Shown here one piece after another: positions 9,963 through 21,244 of a stretch of 64,000 nucleotides of DNA. Within the stretch, counting starts at the first letter, position 1. Each line of letters starts with the position of its first letter. Source of the stretch: Kalmanozyma brasiliensis GHG001 (Eukaryota > Basidiomycota > Ustilaginomycetes > Ustilaginales); contig NW_015961989.1 of NCBI RefSeq assembly GCF_000497045.1, positions 186,001 to 250,000 on the forward strand, given 5' to 3'. A model generated the notes under the pieces. The model had not been told where the DNA came from. It ran no database searches and was given only the letters and a program-made list of their open reading frames with translations. The position numbers were made by a program, and so were the translations under genes.

Positions 9963-11812
9963 GGTGTGGTTGATGTAGGAGACCAGCTATCCTGCTTTCA
10001 CTCGAAGGATGAAAGTAGACTAGTGGAGGGGGGGGGATGGTGATGATGGTGGAAGAAGAAGGAGTTGAAACGACGGCGAGCGAGATAGCTGCAGCTGCGA
10101 TGAGAAGGGATGCCGAGGCTGACTGGCTGGCTGGGCGGATCAACGAGGGGAAAACAGGCTGGCTTGGTTTACACGCGGAAAGGGCCGATAGCGACGAGCA
10201 AGCGGCAGCAGCAGCAGCGGGGCACGAAAAGCATTTCAGTCAGTGTGTGAGCATGGAGCCAGCAGCGCGCCTTCACGCAGGCAATTGAAAAGAGACACAC
10301 ACGCAGAAAGAGCATCGGGAAGGCAGGCAGGCCAGAGCCAGAAATTCCCATTTTTCGCTTGCGGATGATTCATGAGAGGGAGAGTCTCTTCTGACCCGGC
10401 CAGCAACGGCAATTGCAGCCCGAGCAGACGCCTGCTTGGTGTTGGAGCAGAGCCAGGTCTCCTTGGGTCTCGAGCACGGTCCAATCAACAGGCTCGCTTT
10501 TGTGGGAAGGGTTCTCTGCTGCCTGAGCGCGCATCCTTCTTGGCTCTGGAATCGCAGACTGAAAAACCGCATCCGCTCCCTTTGACCCTCTCCAAGTGCC
10601 TGTGCAGACGCAGTAATTCCTCATAATTTCGACTGCGCTCTGCAAGCCCTTTCGCGTTCCAGTGGTCCTCTCTGCTTGACCGGTTGAACCGATCCAGTCT
10701 ATGGCGGCTGAGTTTTCTTGCTATGAGTGCTACATCATCTCGAAGAACGACAGAAGTGAGCTCGAAGGGAATGATGAGAAAGAAGATGTACTCTTACAGG
10801 TCATAAGAAAAGGAGCCAGAAGGATGACTGTGAGCGAGGATCGCGAAGGTCAAGAACGATCGCCTGTCTGGAAGAACCGGTCGGCCGGCCACGCCCGTGA
10901 AAGGGTTGATGCGAAGCTCGCTACCGCTGTCTCACAACAGCAACATCGAAGCATGCTTCGACTTTTCTTGCTGCACTTGGAACATCCTCTTGATGATCAG
11001 CTCTCGCCTGCTATTGTAATAGCATAGTATCATGCACGCCATCAAAGAAGCGCGCTGAGCTAGCCTTAGAGCTTCGAGAGGCGGATCTTTCCAGGCAGCC
11101 CTCAAGGTCTACAGGGGCTCGGTCTGCTGGAAGGTCGAGGGTCCAATCAGCTGCCTCGCAATTGAAACAGCGGATTTGTTCGCTCTGCTGCCTCTTGGCC
11201 TGTTTTTGCAGGTGATTTCCGCAATGACCGCCGCTGCCAAATGCCGTGCGGCAGGCGGAAATCATCGTATCGGGTGATTACCTACCGATCTGCTGAGATC
11301 CACGTCGACGTGAGCGGATCTTCCTGCGACCTCGACATGCTGATCCTTGCTACACATCGTCATCCGAAGCGGCTGTGTACACGACGGCGGAGGCGTCTGC
11401 ACATGTCGTCGGTTCAGCAGGGTTTCGACTATTGCAAGCACCACTTGCCAGTCGCACCGAAGGATTGATCTACTCTCACACAGGCGAATGATACAAAAGA
11501 CCGATGAACGTTTTTGGTTGCTAGGAAAGCGGATGAAGACAACGTACGTGACATGAGCGAGGGAAAGGAAAAAAGTACAATGCTAGCTAATGACGCGTAC
11601 GCAGTCAACCAGCCAGTCGTCCCAGTGCAGCATGGCATGGAAGCGACTGACAGGCCCAGTGATGGAGTCACTTAGAGTGGGCAGGAAGTCGCTCTAGAGC
11701 AGGGGTAGCGTACGTCTCGATTCGAGACTTTTGAATGCATGATGAATGAGAGCGAAACCGAGAGTGTGTGTGTGCGAGGAGAAGTTGCTTGACGTTGGGT
11801 TCCCCAGCTCGT
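9963..11812. other. Long gene-free stretch: aconitase promoter and RPS29 3' flank
   Basis: 1.85 kb between two leftward genes. Both strands hold frames of 60-110 codons, but none has a recognisable motif or continuous coding character. A purine-rich run (about 10029-10080) lies just upstream of the aconitase start. I find no tRNA or repeat. Confidence 0.5.
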
Positions 11813-12926
11813 TTAACGGAACTTGTGGAAGCCGATCTGGTCAGCGCGCTCGCGGAAGCACTGACGGCAGATGTCGAGGCCGTACTTTCGGATGATACCG
11901 CCCTGGTTAGCGCAGACACGGCTGTTGTAGAGACAATGAGTGAAAACGTAGATGGAAGGGTCAGTACGCTGTTGGCATCACCGAGGTTGCATGGAGACTG
12001 TGACAACGCAGAGTTGGCTGATCAAGACAGATTGGGCGTTGCGGTTGCTGATGCAGTTGGAGACCGGTCGAGGATGCGGGCCATGAACCGAGACAACTGA
12101 GCAAGACGATTGTGCCTGCTGGAAAAGTATGACGCTTCTGTGTCGGTTGCACATGCTGTTTCGAGTCGCGGGCAGGATGAAGAGATCCGCGGTCTCGATG
12201 TGCCTGCAATGAGGTTGCTGGGTTGAGGTCAGGACGATGCAGCCTGTACGGAACGCATGTGCCGTCATGGTCTGCGTCCGGATAAGGTGCGCTGCCAGAT
12301 GTCTGAGATGCAACATGTCCTCCATGAGCCATCACAGTACGCACCCTTGCGCTGTGCGGTGCGAATCAGCAGGCCATCGTATCGGGCGAACGTCCTTCCT
12401 TTGTCGACTTGACGAGACGCGAATGTCGAAGATAATCCGCCGCAAAGATCTGGAACAGTCGTGCTGAGATTTGTGACCCGCAACATCCTCCTGGAAAGAT
12501 CAGACAACGTTGATCCGTTGATTTTGGTCCTGACTTCTGCTTTCTTTCTGTCTCTGTACTTCGAGGCATCTGTGGCGGCTTCGAAGCATCGTACTCCGCT
12601 GATGTCCACTTTTCAGTGCTGCAAGTGTGATTCCCTTGGTAGATTGGTGGTGCGGTGCAATGTCGTGAATGGCGCAAGGGTGCCGCTTCGATTCTGTTGA
12701 ATGCAATACTGTCCTGCTGATCTCCTGACGTTGGACAGCTTCGAGACCAGGCGGATAAATGGGATCGTCCTCCATGCCACGCTTCCATGATTGTCGATAT
12801 GCTCTGCGTTGTGATCTGCCATCTGCGTTGTCGTCGTCCATGTTGCTTTGGTGTGGACACTCACCATTGACGCGAGCCCTTGCCGAACTTTCGGGGGTGG
12901 CTGTACCACAGAGTCTGGAAAGTCAT
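11813..12926 (-). CDS. RPS29: 40S ribosomal protein S29 (uS14)
   Basis: A 56-residue protein in two short exons: 12926-12865 ([20 protein letters not shown] plus the first two bases of a Cys codon) and 11921-11813 ([20 protein letters not shown], then [16 protein letters not shown]). The join restores the zinc-ribbon CxxC..CxxC (Cys21, 24, 39, 42) and matches the family along its whole length. Splice sites are GTGAGT and ACAG. It binds 18S rRNA in the head of the small subunit. The intron, 943 nt, is over five times the coding length. The gene is divergent from RPL4, suggesting co-regulation. It is easy to miss because neither exon forms a long frame in its own reading phase. Confidence 0.95.
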
Positions 12927-13515
12927 CTTGTCGTAGAGGTATAGATGTGTGATATCTTGAGGGGTACGAAGAGATGGAGGAAGCTAAGCACAAGTGATGA
13001 CGCCGAGCGCGGTTTCCATGCGGGCTGCTGCTGCGAAGCGCGTTCGAGATTCAGAAGCCTCTCATCTCACACTGCCTGCCAGCTGCCAACTCACTGCTCA
13101 GCCAAGCCTGCGCGCTCACTTTGTGCCTGCCGGTCAGTCTCCTTCCTGAAGGGCCTGGATGCCGTCTCGAATTTCGCAGGATCAAAGTGACTGCAGAGGA
13201 GAGTCGAATCTGAGGCTAAGGGTTAAACCTCGGCCGAGCTTTGGCCCACCAGTCACGTGTCGCAAGATTGCGCCTGCGACATTCTCGAATTTGAGCTGCA
13301 GCGGCTCCTCGAGGTTCGCGAGACTTGAGTCTGCCACAGCTGGAAATTCTGGTTCAGCAGAGTGAGTATCCTGGCAGAGCGAACAATTCGACACAGCAGC
13401 GCACTCTTCGTAGCCCAAGCAAGACTCTCAACAACGCAGGCTGGCTTACTCGAACCGCTCGCCGTCACCATCCTTCTTGGTATCATCCACCAACCATCCC
13501 TTCAAGACATCGAAA
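12927..13515. promoter_or_regulatory. Bidirectional ribosomal-protein promoter (RPS29 / RPL4)
   Basis: 589 bp between the two start codons. It contains GTCACGTG (13252-13259), the Cbf1-type E-box, and CTAAGGGTTAAAC (13216-13228), which resembles a Tbf1 site with one mismatch to the usual TTAGGGTT. These lie 25 bp apart near the middle of the region. Pairing of such sites in ribosomal-protein promoters is known from other fungi; its use here is inferred. Confidence 0.5.
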
Positions 13516-15505
13516 ATGGCTGCTAGACCCAGTAGGTATCTCGTGCACCATGTCAACAGCAGCAGCACCCGAACACACAGCCATTCGCACCAGTCAGCAC
13601 CGTCGTCGAAATGATCATAACAGTACAGCCACCAGAATCATGCACCAGCAGGCGCCACCCATCTGCGTTCATCGTCACCGACTCATCACACACATCGCAA
13701 CAGCTACTTTCGCATCACACATGTTGCTCGCCCGCTTCGTTCGTGGGACGGGCAGGATCAGGAGGGAGGGACCGGTCGTCTATCAAACTGCAGAGCCTCC
13801 TGGAACTTGGAGCGGAATGGCGAGAGAAGACAAGGACAAAGGAGGATGAGCATACCGTCTCGTCGCGCTCGATGTCCAAGCAGTCATCGTACAACAACCA
13901 CAGATGCAGTCGTGTTCGACGTCGTTCAGTCTCTTCGAGAGCAAACCAAAGGTCGGACAATCGACAATCATACTTTCATACCAACGCCGTGTTTCTATGT
14001 ATATCGACGACTACTGGTGGCTGTTTTGACGGTATCATGCTGCTGCTGCTGTGACTTTTCGACAACGAAGTTCAAATCATTGACCTCGACCCACCACGTT
14101 CAATTGCATTTACTCCAACAGCCGTCAACGTGAGGGGCCTCGATGGCGCGGCCTCGGGCTCGCTCCCTCTCCCCGCAGTTTTCACTGCCCCCATCCGACC
14201 TGACGTCGTTCAGCTCGTTCACAGTGAGTATTCAGGAAACTCAATACCAATGTAGATGGCACCCCACGGAAAGGAGGACACGGCAGGATCGTCTGCACGG
14301 AACCATCACGCAGGACAAGGAGGCAATCAAGGACAGCAGGTGTAAAGCGTGGACGAGCTTGGCTGTATCCTCGAGCAGAGTCGGGGGCCTGGCTACCCAC
14401 ACGATTTGAAATCATCGATCAGGATCATCATGGAAGGACGGGGGGCCATTATTACATTCAACAGGAACCGCATCTTGAGCGCAACCACTGACGCTTCCCT
14501 CCCCGCCGTCTCCCCTTCTTTTCGCCTCCTACAGCCAACGTTGCCAAGAACAAGCGTCAGCCCTACGCCGTCTCCACCAAGGCTGGTCACCAGACCTCTG
14601 CCGAGTCGTGGGGTACCGGTCGTGCCGTCGCCCGTATCCCCCGTGTCGGCGGTGGTGGTACCCACCGATCCGGCCAGGCCGCTTTCGGTAACATGGTCCG
14701 TGGTGGTCACATGTTCGCCCCCACCAAGCTGTGGCGCCGATGGTTCATCAAGACCAACCAGAACCAGAAGCGTTACGCTACCGCCTCTGCTCTGGCTGCC
14801 ACCGCCGTCCCCTCGCTCGTCCTTGCCCGCGGTCACCGCGTCGAGGAGCTCGAGGAGATCCCCCTTGTTGTCGCTGACGCCGCCGAGAGCCTGACCAAGA
14901 CCAAGGAGGCCGTTGCCCTGCTCAAGTCGGTCAACGCCTACAACGACGTTGTCAAGGTCTCGAACTCGCGCAAGATCCGTGCCGGTGTCGGCAAGCTGCG
15001 CAACCGTCGCCACACCCAGCGCCGCGGTCCCCTGGTCATCTACAACAAGGATGCCGGTATCGTCAAGGCTTTCCGCAACGTGCCCGGTGTTGAGCTGTGC
15101 TCCGTCGAGCGCCTCAACCTGCTCCAGCTCGCTCCTGGTGGACACCTCGGCCGTTTCGTCATCTTCACCCAGTCCGCCTTTGGCCGTCTCGACGAGGTCT
15201 TTGCTGCCAAGTCGGGCTTCACCATGCCCAAGGCCAAGATTGCCAACACCGACGTCACCCGCATCATCAACTCGGACGAGATCCAGTCGGTCGTTCGTGC
15301 CAAGGGTCCCGCCAAGACCACGCGTCCCTTCACCCAGCGCAAGAACCCGCTCAAGAACCGCGCCGTGCTCTTCCGCCTCAACCCCTACGCCCAGTCGGCC
15401 ATCCGCTCCGAGATCCGCGCCCAGGCTGCCAAGTCGTCCGGCCTCAAGAAGGAGGCTAAGCAGCCCGTGGCCAAGGAGTTCCTCCAGCTTCTCCACGCCA
15501 ACTAA
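13516..15505 (+). CDS. RPL4: 60S ribosomal protein L4 (uL4)
   Basis: Three exons: 13516-13531 (16 nt, MAARP plus one base), 14122-14223 and 14535-15505, with introns of 590 and 311 nt; 362 residues, the same length as yeast L4. Joined exons read MAARPTVNVRG.., then [29 protein letters not shown], conserved throughout. The long internal loop that reaches toward the exit tunnel ([20 protein letters not shown]) is intact. Donors are GTAGGT and GTGAGT; acceptors are ACAG and ACAG. Codon use is extremely biased toward C-ending codons, as expected for a highly expressed gene, and this makes a 375-codon antisense frame that is not a gene. Divergent from RPS29. Confidence 0.96.
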
Positions 15506-15937
15506 GCGCGCCGCATCCATCGACGTTTGAACGGAGCTTACTTGGCGAGGCTAGTAGGGTTTGGATGGTGTGTGGGTAGGCTAGCTTGCGACTCGCACCA
15601 AAAATTCTTCACTCGCACATTCCCGGTCCTTGTTGTTTCCATCATTTGAGGAGCATACTTAGCCATCCGCTCGCCAACCTCTCGCACCCCTGCCTCATCC
15701 GAGAAAGCTCTTTCTTACGTTCCCACCTCCTCATCATCATCATCATCTTGTACACAATCTACTTCCGCACACAAAAATTTCAACAACGCAAAAAGGCCCG
15801 GGTCTTCTCCGGCTCGTGTTTTGGGACCCATTCATCTCTCTTGTGTGACGGCGTAATCTGTGCTCGTGTGAGGCCAAACGACAAATGAGGGAAGATGAGC
15901 ACAGGAAGATCTGACCTGGGCATCGTCTTCACGTCAG
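15506..15937. other. RPL4 3' flank
   Basis: About 430 bp of pyrimidine-rich sequence after the RPL4 stop, with an (ATC)n-like stretch near 15731-15750. A CTGAC branch-like site (15911) and CAG at 15935-15937 could form an acceptor for the next, incomplete gene model. Confidence 0.4.
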
Positions 15938-16724
15938 CTGGGAAGTGCAAGATGCGTCTTGTGTCAGAGCTGCGACGGCTCACTCGGTGTGGGTCGAGGT
16001 GACGCCGACATCTGCGGCGATATGGTCTGCTGCGAAGAAAGCTCGGACAAGCGAGTTGCCGCGGAATGGATGGATCTGGGCCTTTGGCGTGACTGCGGCC
16101 GTCCAGCACGAACCGTTCGTGTTCTGGACGCTGACCCGAACCCAAGAACAACAGCGTATCATCTCTGAAGCTTCGACATCACCACCAGCGTCGTCAACGT
16201 CCGATGTGCTCGGTGTATCAGACCTAAGAGGACTCGCTCCGAGTTCTCAGCTCAAGAAGGTCGTGAAGGACTGTCTTCGACAAGGCGGCTTTGGTGCATC
16301 GACGGGTCACTTGGACCTCATGGTAGCACTTTTGAAGCTGGCGATCGATCCCTCACGTCAGCGGATCTGGGACCCATTTTGCTCAGCCACCTTGCTGCAA
16401 ACTCTGACTGGTCACACGTGTGCACGCTGTTGTCTAATCAGCGAACAGTAATCTCAACAAGGTCAAAGCCTGGACACCTACTTGTTGAGGGCGAACAAGA
16501 CGCAAGTGCGTACAGCGGCGCTTGGACGACCAGATTTCGTTCGCCTCGAAAGACTTTCCCACGAGGCTTTCGAGGCCCAGCTACAGCATCTCAGAGAGCA
16601 GGAGGCCGCGAAACGCCTGATCAGAGACAGTTGCTACAGCCGCAGCTTGAACGCACAGTCAAGGATTCTCAAGTGTGCAATGAGTGCATTGAAACCAGTG
16701 TGCTGTGACTATTGGAACTTCTGA
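15938..16724 (+). CDS. Hypothetical gene, incomplete model
   Basis: Two frames read like protein. The first, from a plausible acceptor at 15937 to about 16411-16417, contains [20 protein letters not shown] and a helical part ending [20 protein letters not shown]. The second, from about 16462-16469 to the TGA at 16722, contains [20 protein letters not shown] and [20 protein letters not shown] small intron of about 50 nt between them, with CTAATC as branch site, would join the frames, but its donor and acceptor are weak. No upstream exon with an ATG is secure, and no family is recognised. The 3' end overlaps the SHP1 stop by 16 bp on the opposite strand. It may be a real lineage-specific gene or a remnant. 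Confidence 0.35.
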
Positions 16725-18034
16725 ATGACGACAGCATTCAACAGCCCGGCATCTTGCAACGTCTGCGACTCGTCTGTGAGCGGCTTGGGCGGGAAGGACG
16801 AATTGAGCACATAGTCGCGCGACGACATGCCCGGGTTGGCCGCGTTGATGTAGCCCCTCAGGTCGGCGACCGTGTGGGTCGTGTTGAAGCGAGCTGTCAT
16901 TCTCTGACCGTCACCGAGACGAATCTGGAGCTGCGTGGTGGGCTTGTCTGCGTCCACTTGGAAGTCTTGGCTCCCCGCATTGGGTGCAGCGGCAGGGGCC
17001 GCGGGCTGGGAGCGGGATGAAGAGGCGAACGATGCTGGAGCAGGAGAGCCGAGTCGGTTGCCGGAGCCAGCGAAAGGTTTCATGGGTGGCGGCTTGTACT
17101 TTTCGTCCGTACGTCGGTGGACGTGCACCTGGACTTGCTGACCGAAGCGAATGTTGAGCAGATCGAGAGGGGCATGGCCTGAGTTGATGGCGGCGAGGGT
17201 TTGAGCGTGCGCGGGATCGTCGTAGCGCATCAGCTCGCCGTCTTCGACCGAGAAGCCGTCCTCCCAGAACGTGAGATTGCGGATGGCCACCTCTCCTTCA
17301 TCATCGTCGTCCTCGTCGTCATTAGCAGCGCCAGCCCGGTTGCCAAGACCGCCAGGCATCGAACCCGTAGAAGTCGAAGGCTCGGGCTCCGCAGCGTCGT
17401 TCATGGTCCTGCCACGACCGGTGAACGCGAACGAGGAAGAGGCTGCGGGCTTACTGCCACCGCCTCTAGATCCGCCAGCAGCTGCCTCCTCCGGGTGACG
17501 CTTGCCTTCCTCAGCAGCTCGCTTGAGGATCTCCTTCACTAGGTCTCCACCAGGCTGATTCCTGCCTCGACGCGCCTCGGGGTTCTCAACGCTAAGCGCG
17601 CTCTTCTCGCCACCGGCAAAGTAGTTCATCTCATCGTCGTCTTCGTCGTCATCATCATCCTCGTCGCCCCTCCCCCTGCTTCGAGGACCGTCGTTGGAAG
17701 ACTGCAGGTCGCGGAAGGTCGAGATGCCGCCACGACTGCCACCGCCCGTAGTCGAGCGGGATGGCTGGCTCGACGCAGAGGCGGCGCCAAAGTCGGAGAC
17801 GGTCGAAGGGTCGACAGGCTGGCCTGAAAGTGTGCGCGGGCCGGTGTAGTTGTCTGGGACGCTTTGAGCGGGGGCGGTCTCACTGAAACCTTCGTCCGCG
17901 GCGGCACCTGCTTCGGACTCGTAGAAGCTCGACATGGCGGTTTCGAGGTCGCCTCCCGCCGCGTCAAGGAAGAAGCGGGCTCGGTCGGTCGATGCACCCG
18001 TGATGGAGACGAATTGCTCGATGTTTTGATCCAT
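16709..18034 (-). CDS. SHP1: Cdc48/p97 cofactor of the p47/Shp1 family (UBA-SEP-UBX)
   Basis: Single exon, 441 residues, starting [16 protein letters not shown] after an in-frame leader without a better start. Domain order is diagnostic: a UBA-like fold at residues 1-45, an acidic low-complexity linker (notably a run of Asp near 135), a SEP domain at about 250-320 ([20 protein letters not shown]), and a C-terminal UBX domain at about 360-441 with the Cdc48-binding loop SFPPKPL. The protein directs Cdc48 to membrane fusion, proteasomal and autophagy tasks, and helps regulate protein phosphatase 1 in yeast. It is divergent from the complex I gene, 452 bp away. Confidence 0.94.
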   Translation of the reverse strand: MDQNIEQFVSITGASTDRARFFLDAAGGDLETAMSSFYESEAGAAADEGFSETAPAQSVPDNYTGPRTLSGQPVDPSTVSDFGAASASSQPSRSTTGGGSRGGISTFRDLQSSNDGPRSRGRGDEDDDDDEDDDEMNYFAGGEKSALSVENPEARRGRNQPGGDLVKEILKRAAEEGKRHPEEAAAGGSRGGGSKPAASSSFAFTGRGRTMNDAAEPEPSTSTGSMPGGLGNRAGAANDDEDDDDEGEVAIRNLTFWEDGFSVEDGELMRYDDPAHAQTLAAINSGHAPLDLLNIRFGQQVQVHVHRRTDEKYKPPPMKPFAGSGNRLGSPAPASFASSSRSQPAAPAAAPNAGSQDFQVDADKPTTQLQIRLGDGQRMTARFNTTHTVADLRGYINAANPGMSSRDYVLNSSFPPKPLTDESQTLQDAGLLNAVVIQKFQ

Positions 18035-18486
18035 CTTGAGCGTCGTGCGTTGAGTGAGGGTGTGGTTGAGAGGGGAGAAGGCGGTATGGAGGACTGCCAA
18101 GTGGAGGAAGAACTGAGCTGAGGAGCGGAAGCACAGCGCCGCGTGTCTTCCGGCGCACAGGCCTAGCGGAAAGAATTCTTTGATCTTCATGAAGACGCGA
18201 TCACACATTGAGAATTTTTTGGACTCGGACGGAAGGATGGATTGGAAATCGAGACGGAAGCGAAGGACGCAGCGACGGCAGTCCACGCTCGACCAACAAG
18301 CAATTCGATCTTCTTTGATATCAGTGTCATCCACCTACATCTTCGCCGTCGCATCTGCTCTACACGCGCCACCACGCACCACCTAGACAGCAGCATTTGC
18401 GTCACAATCGATCGTCTCGACAGCGTTTGTGTCGAGCTCCAACGGAATCACCGCACGGACTAGGGCACGAGATATCAGTATCGACC
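18035..18486. promoter_or_regulatory. Divergent promoter SHP1 / complex I subunit
   Basis: 452 bp between opposed start codons, with A/T-containing patches (for example GAGAATTTTTTGG near 18210) but no motif I can name with confidence. Confidence 0.4.
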
Positions 18487-19289
18487 ATGGCCAACAAGAC
18501 CAACGAAGAGGTCGTCACCGAGACCTTCTCGGAACGACACCCATTTGCTGATGGCATGACCGCCGGCGCCGCTAGCGCCGGTGCTGGCCTCTTGGTCAGT
18601 GCCATCCAGAACAGTTTGCAGACCCACAACAAGGGTGCCCTCGGTGTCTTCACACGCACAGGAAGCACTATTGCTCTTTTCAGTGAGTAGTCAGCCCTCT
18701 CGACAGACAACGACGGGTGCAGTACACGAGCTGGTGTTGCTCTGTACCATCGCCATGTCGTCGACATGCCTCGTTACAAAACGCTTCAGCTTGCTGACCT
18801 CGATTGCCTTATACTCACACCCTTACCTCGCCCGCAGCTGCAATGGGAGGAATCTTCTCGTACACCGACGCGACGGCTGCCAACTTCCGTCAGAAGGATG
18901 ATGCTGTCAACGGTGCCATCGGAGGATGTGCTGCCGGTGTTGTACTCGGAGCTGCCGCTCGCTCGGTGCCCATGATGTTCGGTGGTTGTGCCTCGCTCGC
19001 AGCGTTGATCGGCACTTTCGACGCAGCAGGCAAGTCGCTGCAGGGCACATACGCACGATCGTCGCCAACAGACTTCACTCACGGCGCAGAGGACGCAGAA
19101 CACGGGCCCGGCGGGCAAGGCTGGAGGGAAGCGCGAGAGGCTCGTCGCAAGAACTTCTTCAAGGTGAGTAGCTGCTGAGAGTCCGATTCAGCACGACTTG
19201 GACTGGTTCACTGACTGTTCTCTCCACCATCTTCTATCCACGGTCGCCGCAAACAGCAAAAGAAGGACGATGTTGAGTCGGACGCATAA
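18487..19289 (+). CDS. Complex I accessory subunit of the B14.7 / NDUFA11 type (Tim17-Tim22-Tim23 fold)
   Basis: Three exons: 18487-18682, 18838-19163 and 19257-19289, introns 155 and 93 nt; 184 residues. Splicing joins ..GSTIALF-T to AMGGIFSYTDATAANFR, and the last exon adds only QKKDDVESDA. The protein has Gly/Ala-rich hydrophobic segments (DGMTAGAASAGAGLLVSAIQ; AIGGCAAGVVLGAAARSVP; the following ASLAALIGTF), as in Tim17-fold proteins. The start and length match the fungal 21.3 kDa NADH:ubiquinone oxidoreductase subunit of the inner membrane. A Tim22-like translocase component is the alternative, but the N-terminal THPFADG-like arrangement (RHPFADGMTAGA) favours the complex I subunit. Confidence 0.8.
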
Positions 19290-19430
19290 ATGTGGTAGAC
19301 AGCAACGCAATTCAGTTTCAGTCTCGTCTCTCCTTTCAGCAGTCCAGAGATTCAAGGACGGCTCAATCAGCCAGGTTCAGGCACGGGTCCGGTGCTGCGA
19401 TTCGATTGTGTTTTGCTTTGAAACGCCGAT

Positions 19431-20866
19431 CTACGACAGCGAAGCGCCAACAAAGTTCTCTGAGAACAGAACACCCTTCTCGGTCCTGAGCAGGCGGGGC
19501 TTCTTGTCAGCCTCCGGGTCCGCCGCGTCCGGCAGAGCACCGACCCAAGCGCACTCCTTGTTCTCCGTCGTGGTGTAAGCCGGTTGGATAGTCTCGAAGA
19601 TCTTCTTCTTGGGGTTGAGCACCGCTTCGGGCTCACGACCCTCGAAGCCCTCGACCCAGACCTTGTCACCTACCTGGCTGCCCTCGGGAGGGTGGACCGG
19701 CTCCACACCGCCGTCCTTGCCTTCCTTGGCGGTTGCGCAGAGCAGCATGCCGTACGACTTGATGCCGCGCATCGAGGCGGGCTTGAGGTTGCACACGCCA
19801 ATCACCATGCGGTTCTGCATCTTCTCGATCGGCACAAAGTTGACGAGACCGCTGAGGATGGTTCGTGGTCCGTCGGCCTCGCCAAAGTCCACCTTCTCGA
19901 GGTAGAGCGCGTCAGCGTCCGGGTGCCTCTCGATAGAAACAATCTTGCCTACACGGAGATCGACCTGAGATGGCAAAGGGCCGGTGGTGTCGGCAGCGGC
20001 GGCGGCAGCACCGCCCTTCTTGCCTCCACCTCCACCACCGCCAGCCTTGGCCTCCTTGGGCGCCTTCTCCTTCTTTTCCTTCTTCTCCTTCTTAGCGGGC
20101 TGCTCCTCGGTCTGCTGTTGAGGAGCTTCAGACTTCTGCGCCTGAGCAGCAGCCGCCTCCTTGTTGGCTTTCTTGGCCTTCTTGAGGTCCTCTGGCTTAG
20201 CACGCTCGATGGTAGGCATGCCCTCGTAAGTTGGCTGGAATGGAGAGAAGCCAAGCTGGGCGGCGCTGGCAGCCTTGCTTACGGCAGCCAGATTGGAGAG
20301 ATGCGAGACATAGCGTGCGACCGAGGGCGTCGCGTGCTGCTCAGCGGGCTGCTGTTTCGAAACGGTGGGATAGATGGAGGCGAACAGCGCGAGGTCGGCC
20401 ACGGTCGGCTCGTTGGAAGCGAGGTAAGTGACGTTGTCGAGCTGCTCGTTGAGCGACTTAAGTCCTTCCGAGGAGGCAAGTTGCGCCTCGTCGGAGCCGT
20501 CGAGCTTCTTGAGCCATTCGGTGGTAGCTGACTTGGCCTTGTCATCGGCGCCATAGATCTGGTTCGACTTGCCGGTAAGGCCGGCAAGCTTGTCTGCGAG
20601 ATCTACCAGCGGCAACGCGGCGTCGCCTTGAAGCTGCTGGATCGCGTTCTGTTGTGTTGTTGAACAGGGATAATTCGTACGTCGAGCAGATGTATGAAGG
20701 GACCGCCAGCATGGTCGAGTGGCCAGAGCGAGGGAAATCTGTGAGATCAGTCATTTGAGCGAGCTGGACAAAGGCTGCAGGCAGACAAGCAGCTGCTACT
20801 TACTGCATCATTTGCATACTGCGCATAGGTAGCCGTGATAAGCTCTCGTGCTCGCTGTCCGGACAT
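19431..20866 (-). CDS. ARC1: tRNA-binding aminoacyl-tRNA synthetase cofactor Arc1 (AIMP1/EMAP-II like)
   Basis: Two exons on the minus strand, 20866-20804 (MSGQRARELITATYAQYAND-A) and 20648-19431, with a phase-0 intron of 155 nt; 426 residues. The N-terminal half is GST-C-like (about 30-150), the middle is a Lys/Ala/Gly-rich basic linker (about 175-240) and the C-terminus is an OB-fold tRNA-binding domain beginning VDLRVGKIVSIERHPDADAL. In yeast Arc1 tethers methionyl- and glutamyl-tRNA synthetases and delivers tRNA in the cytosol. The N-terminal exon is short and would be lost by single-exon prediction. It converges on the complex I gene with 141 bp between the stops. Confidence 0.93.
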
Positions 20867-21244
20867 TGTAATGTAGGTTTGCGATGATGTTGCTGAACAG
20901 AAAGGTGTTGGAGCAGCTCGAAATTGAGAAGCAAGAAGAAACATGGTCGAGCGCACCTTCTCGAAAAAGAAAGCTCGATTTTTAGGTCTTGACGGTGCCG
21001 ACGTAACAGTCTCTAAAAATACTTGACTCAAGCTGAGAAAGGGGTCCACGGTTGATCAACTCGTAGAAATCAGCTCATGCATGCTGAAAGCGCAGAGTTG
21101 GTACAGTCGAGGCTTGCTTGACGAGACAACGCAGAAACGCGGAGCAGTCCTTCAATTCACTGAGACGTCGTTCAAGTCTCATTTGTGTTCCGCCTTCCAT
21201 CTCAAGGTCAATTCTCAACATTCGCACACCCCCCCCTGGCGGAC
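20867..21244. promoter_or_regulatory. Divergent promoter ARC1 / ERG27-like gene
   Basis: 378 bp between start codons. TCTAAAAATA (21011-21020) could serve as a TATA-like element for either gene. I see no repeated motif. Confidence 0.35.

Noticed and set aside
13532..14121. RPL4 intron 1 as a C/D snoRNA host
   Set aside because: No TGATGA box paired with CTGA was found in the intron by eye.
14393..15520. 375-codon minus-strand frame over RPL4
   Set aside because: Codon-bias shadow of a ribosomal protein gene.
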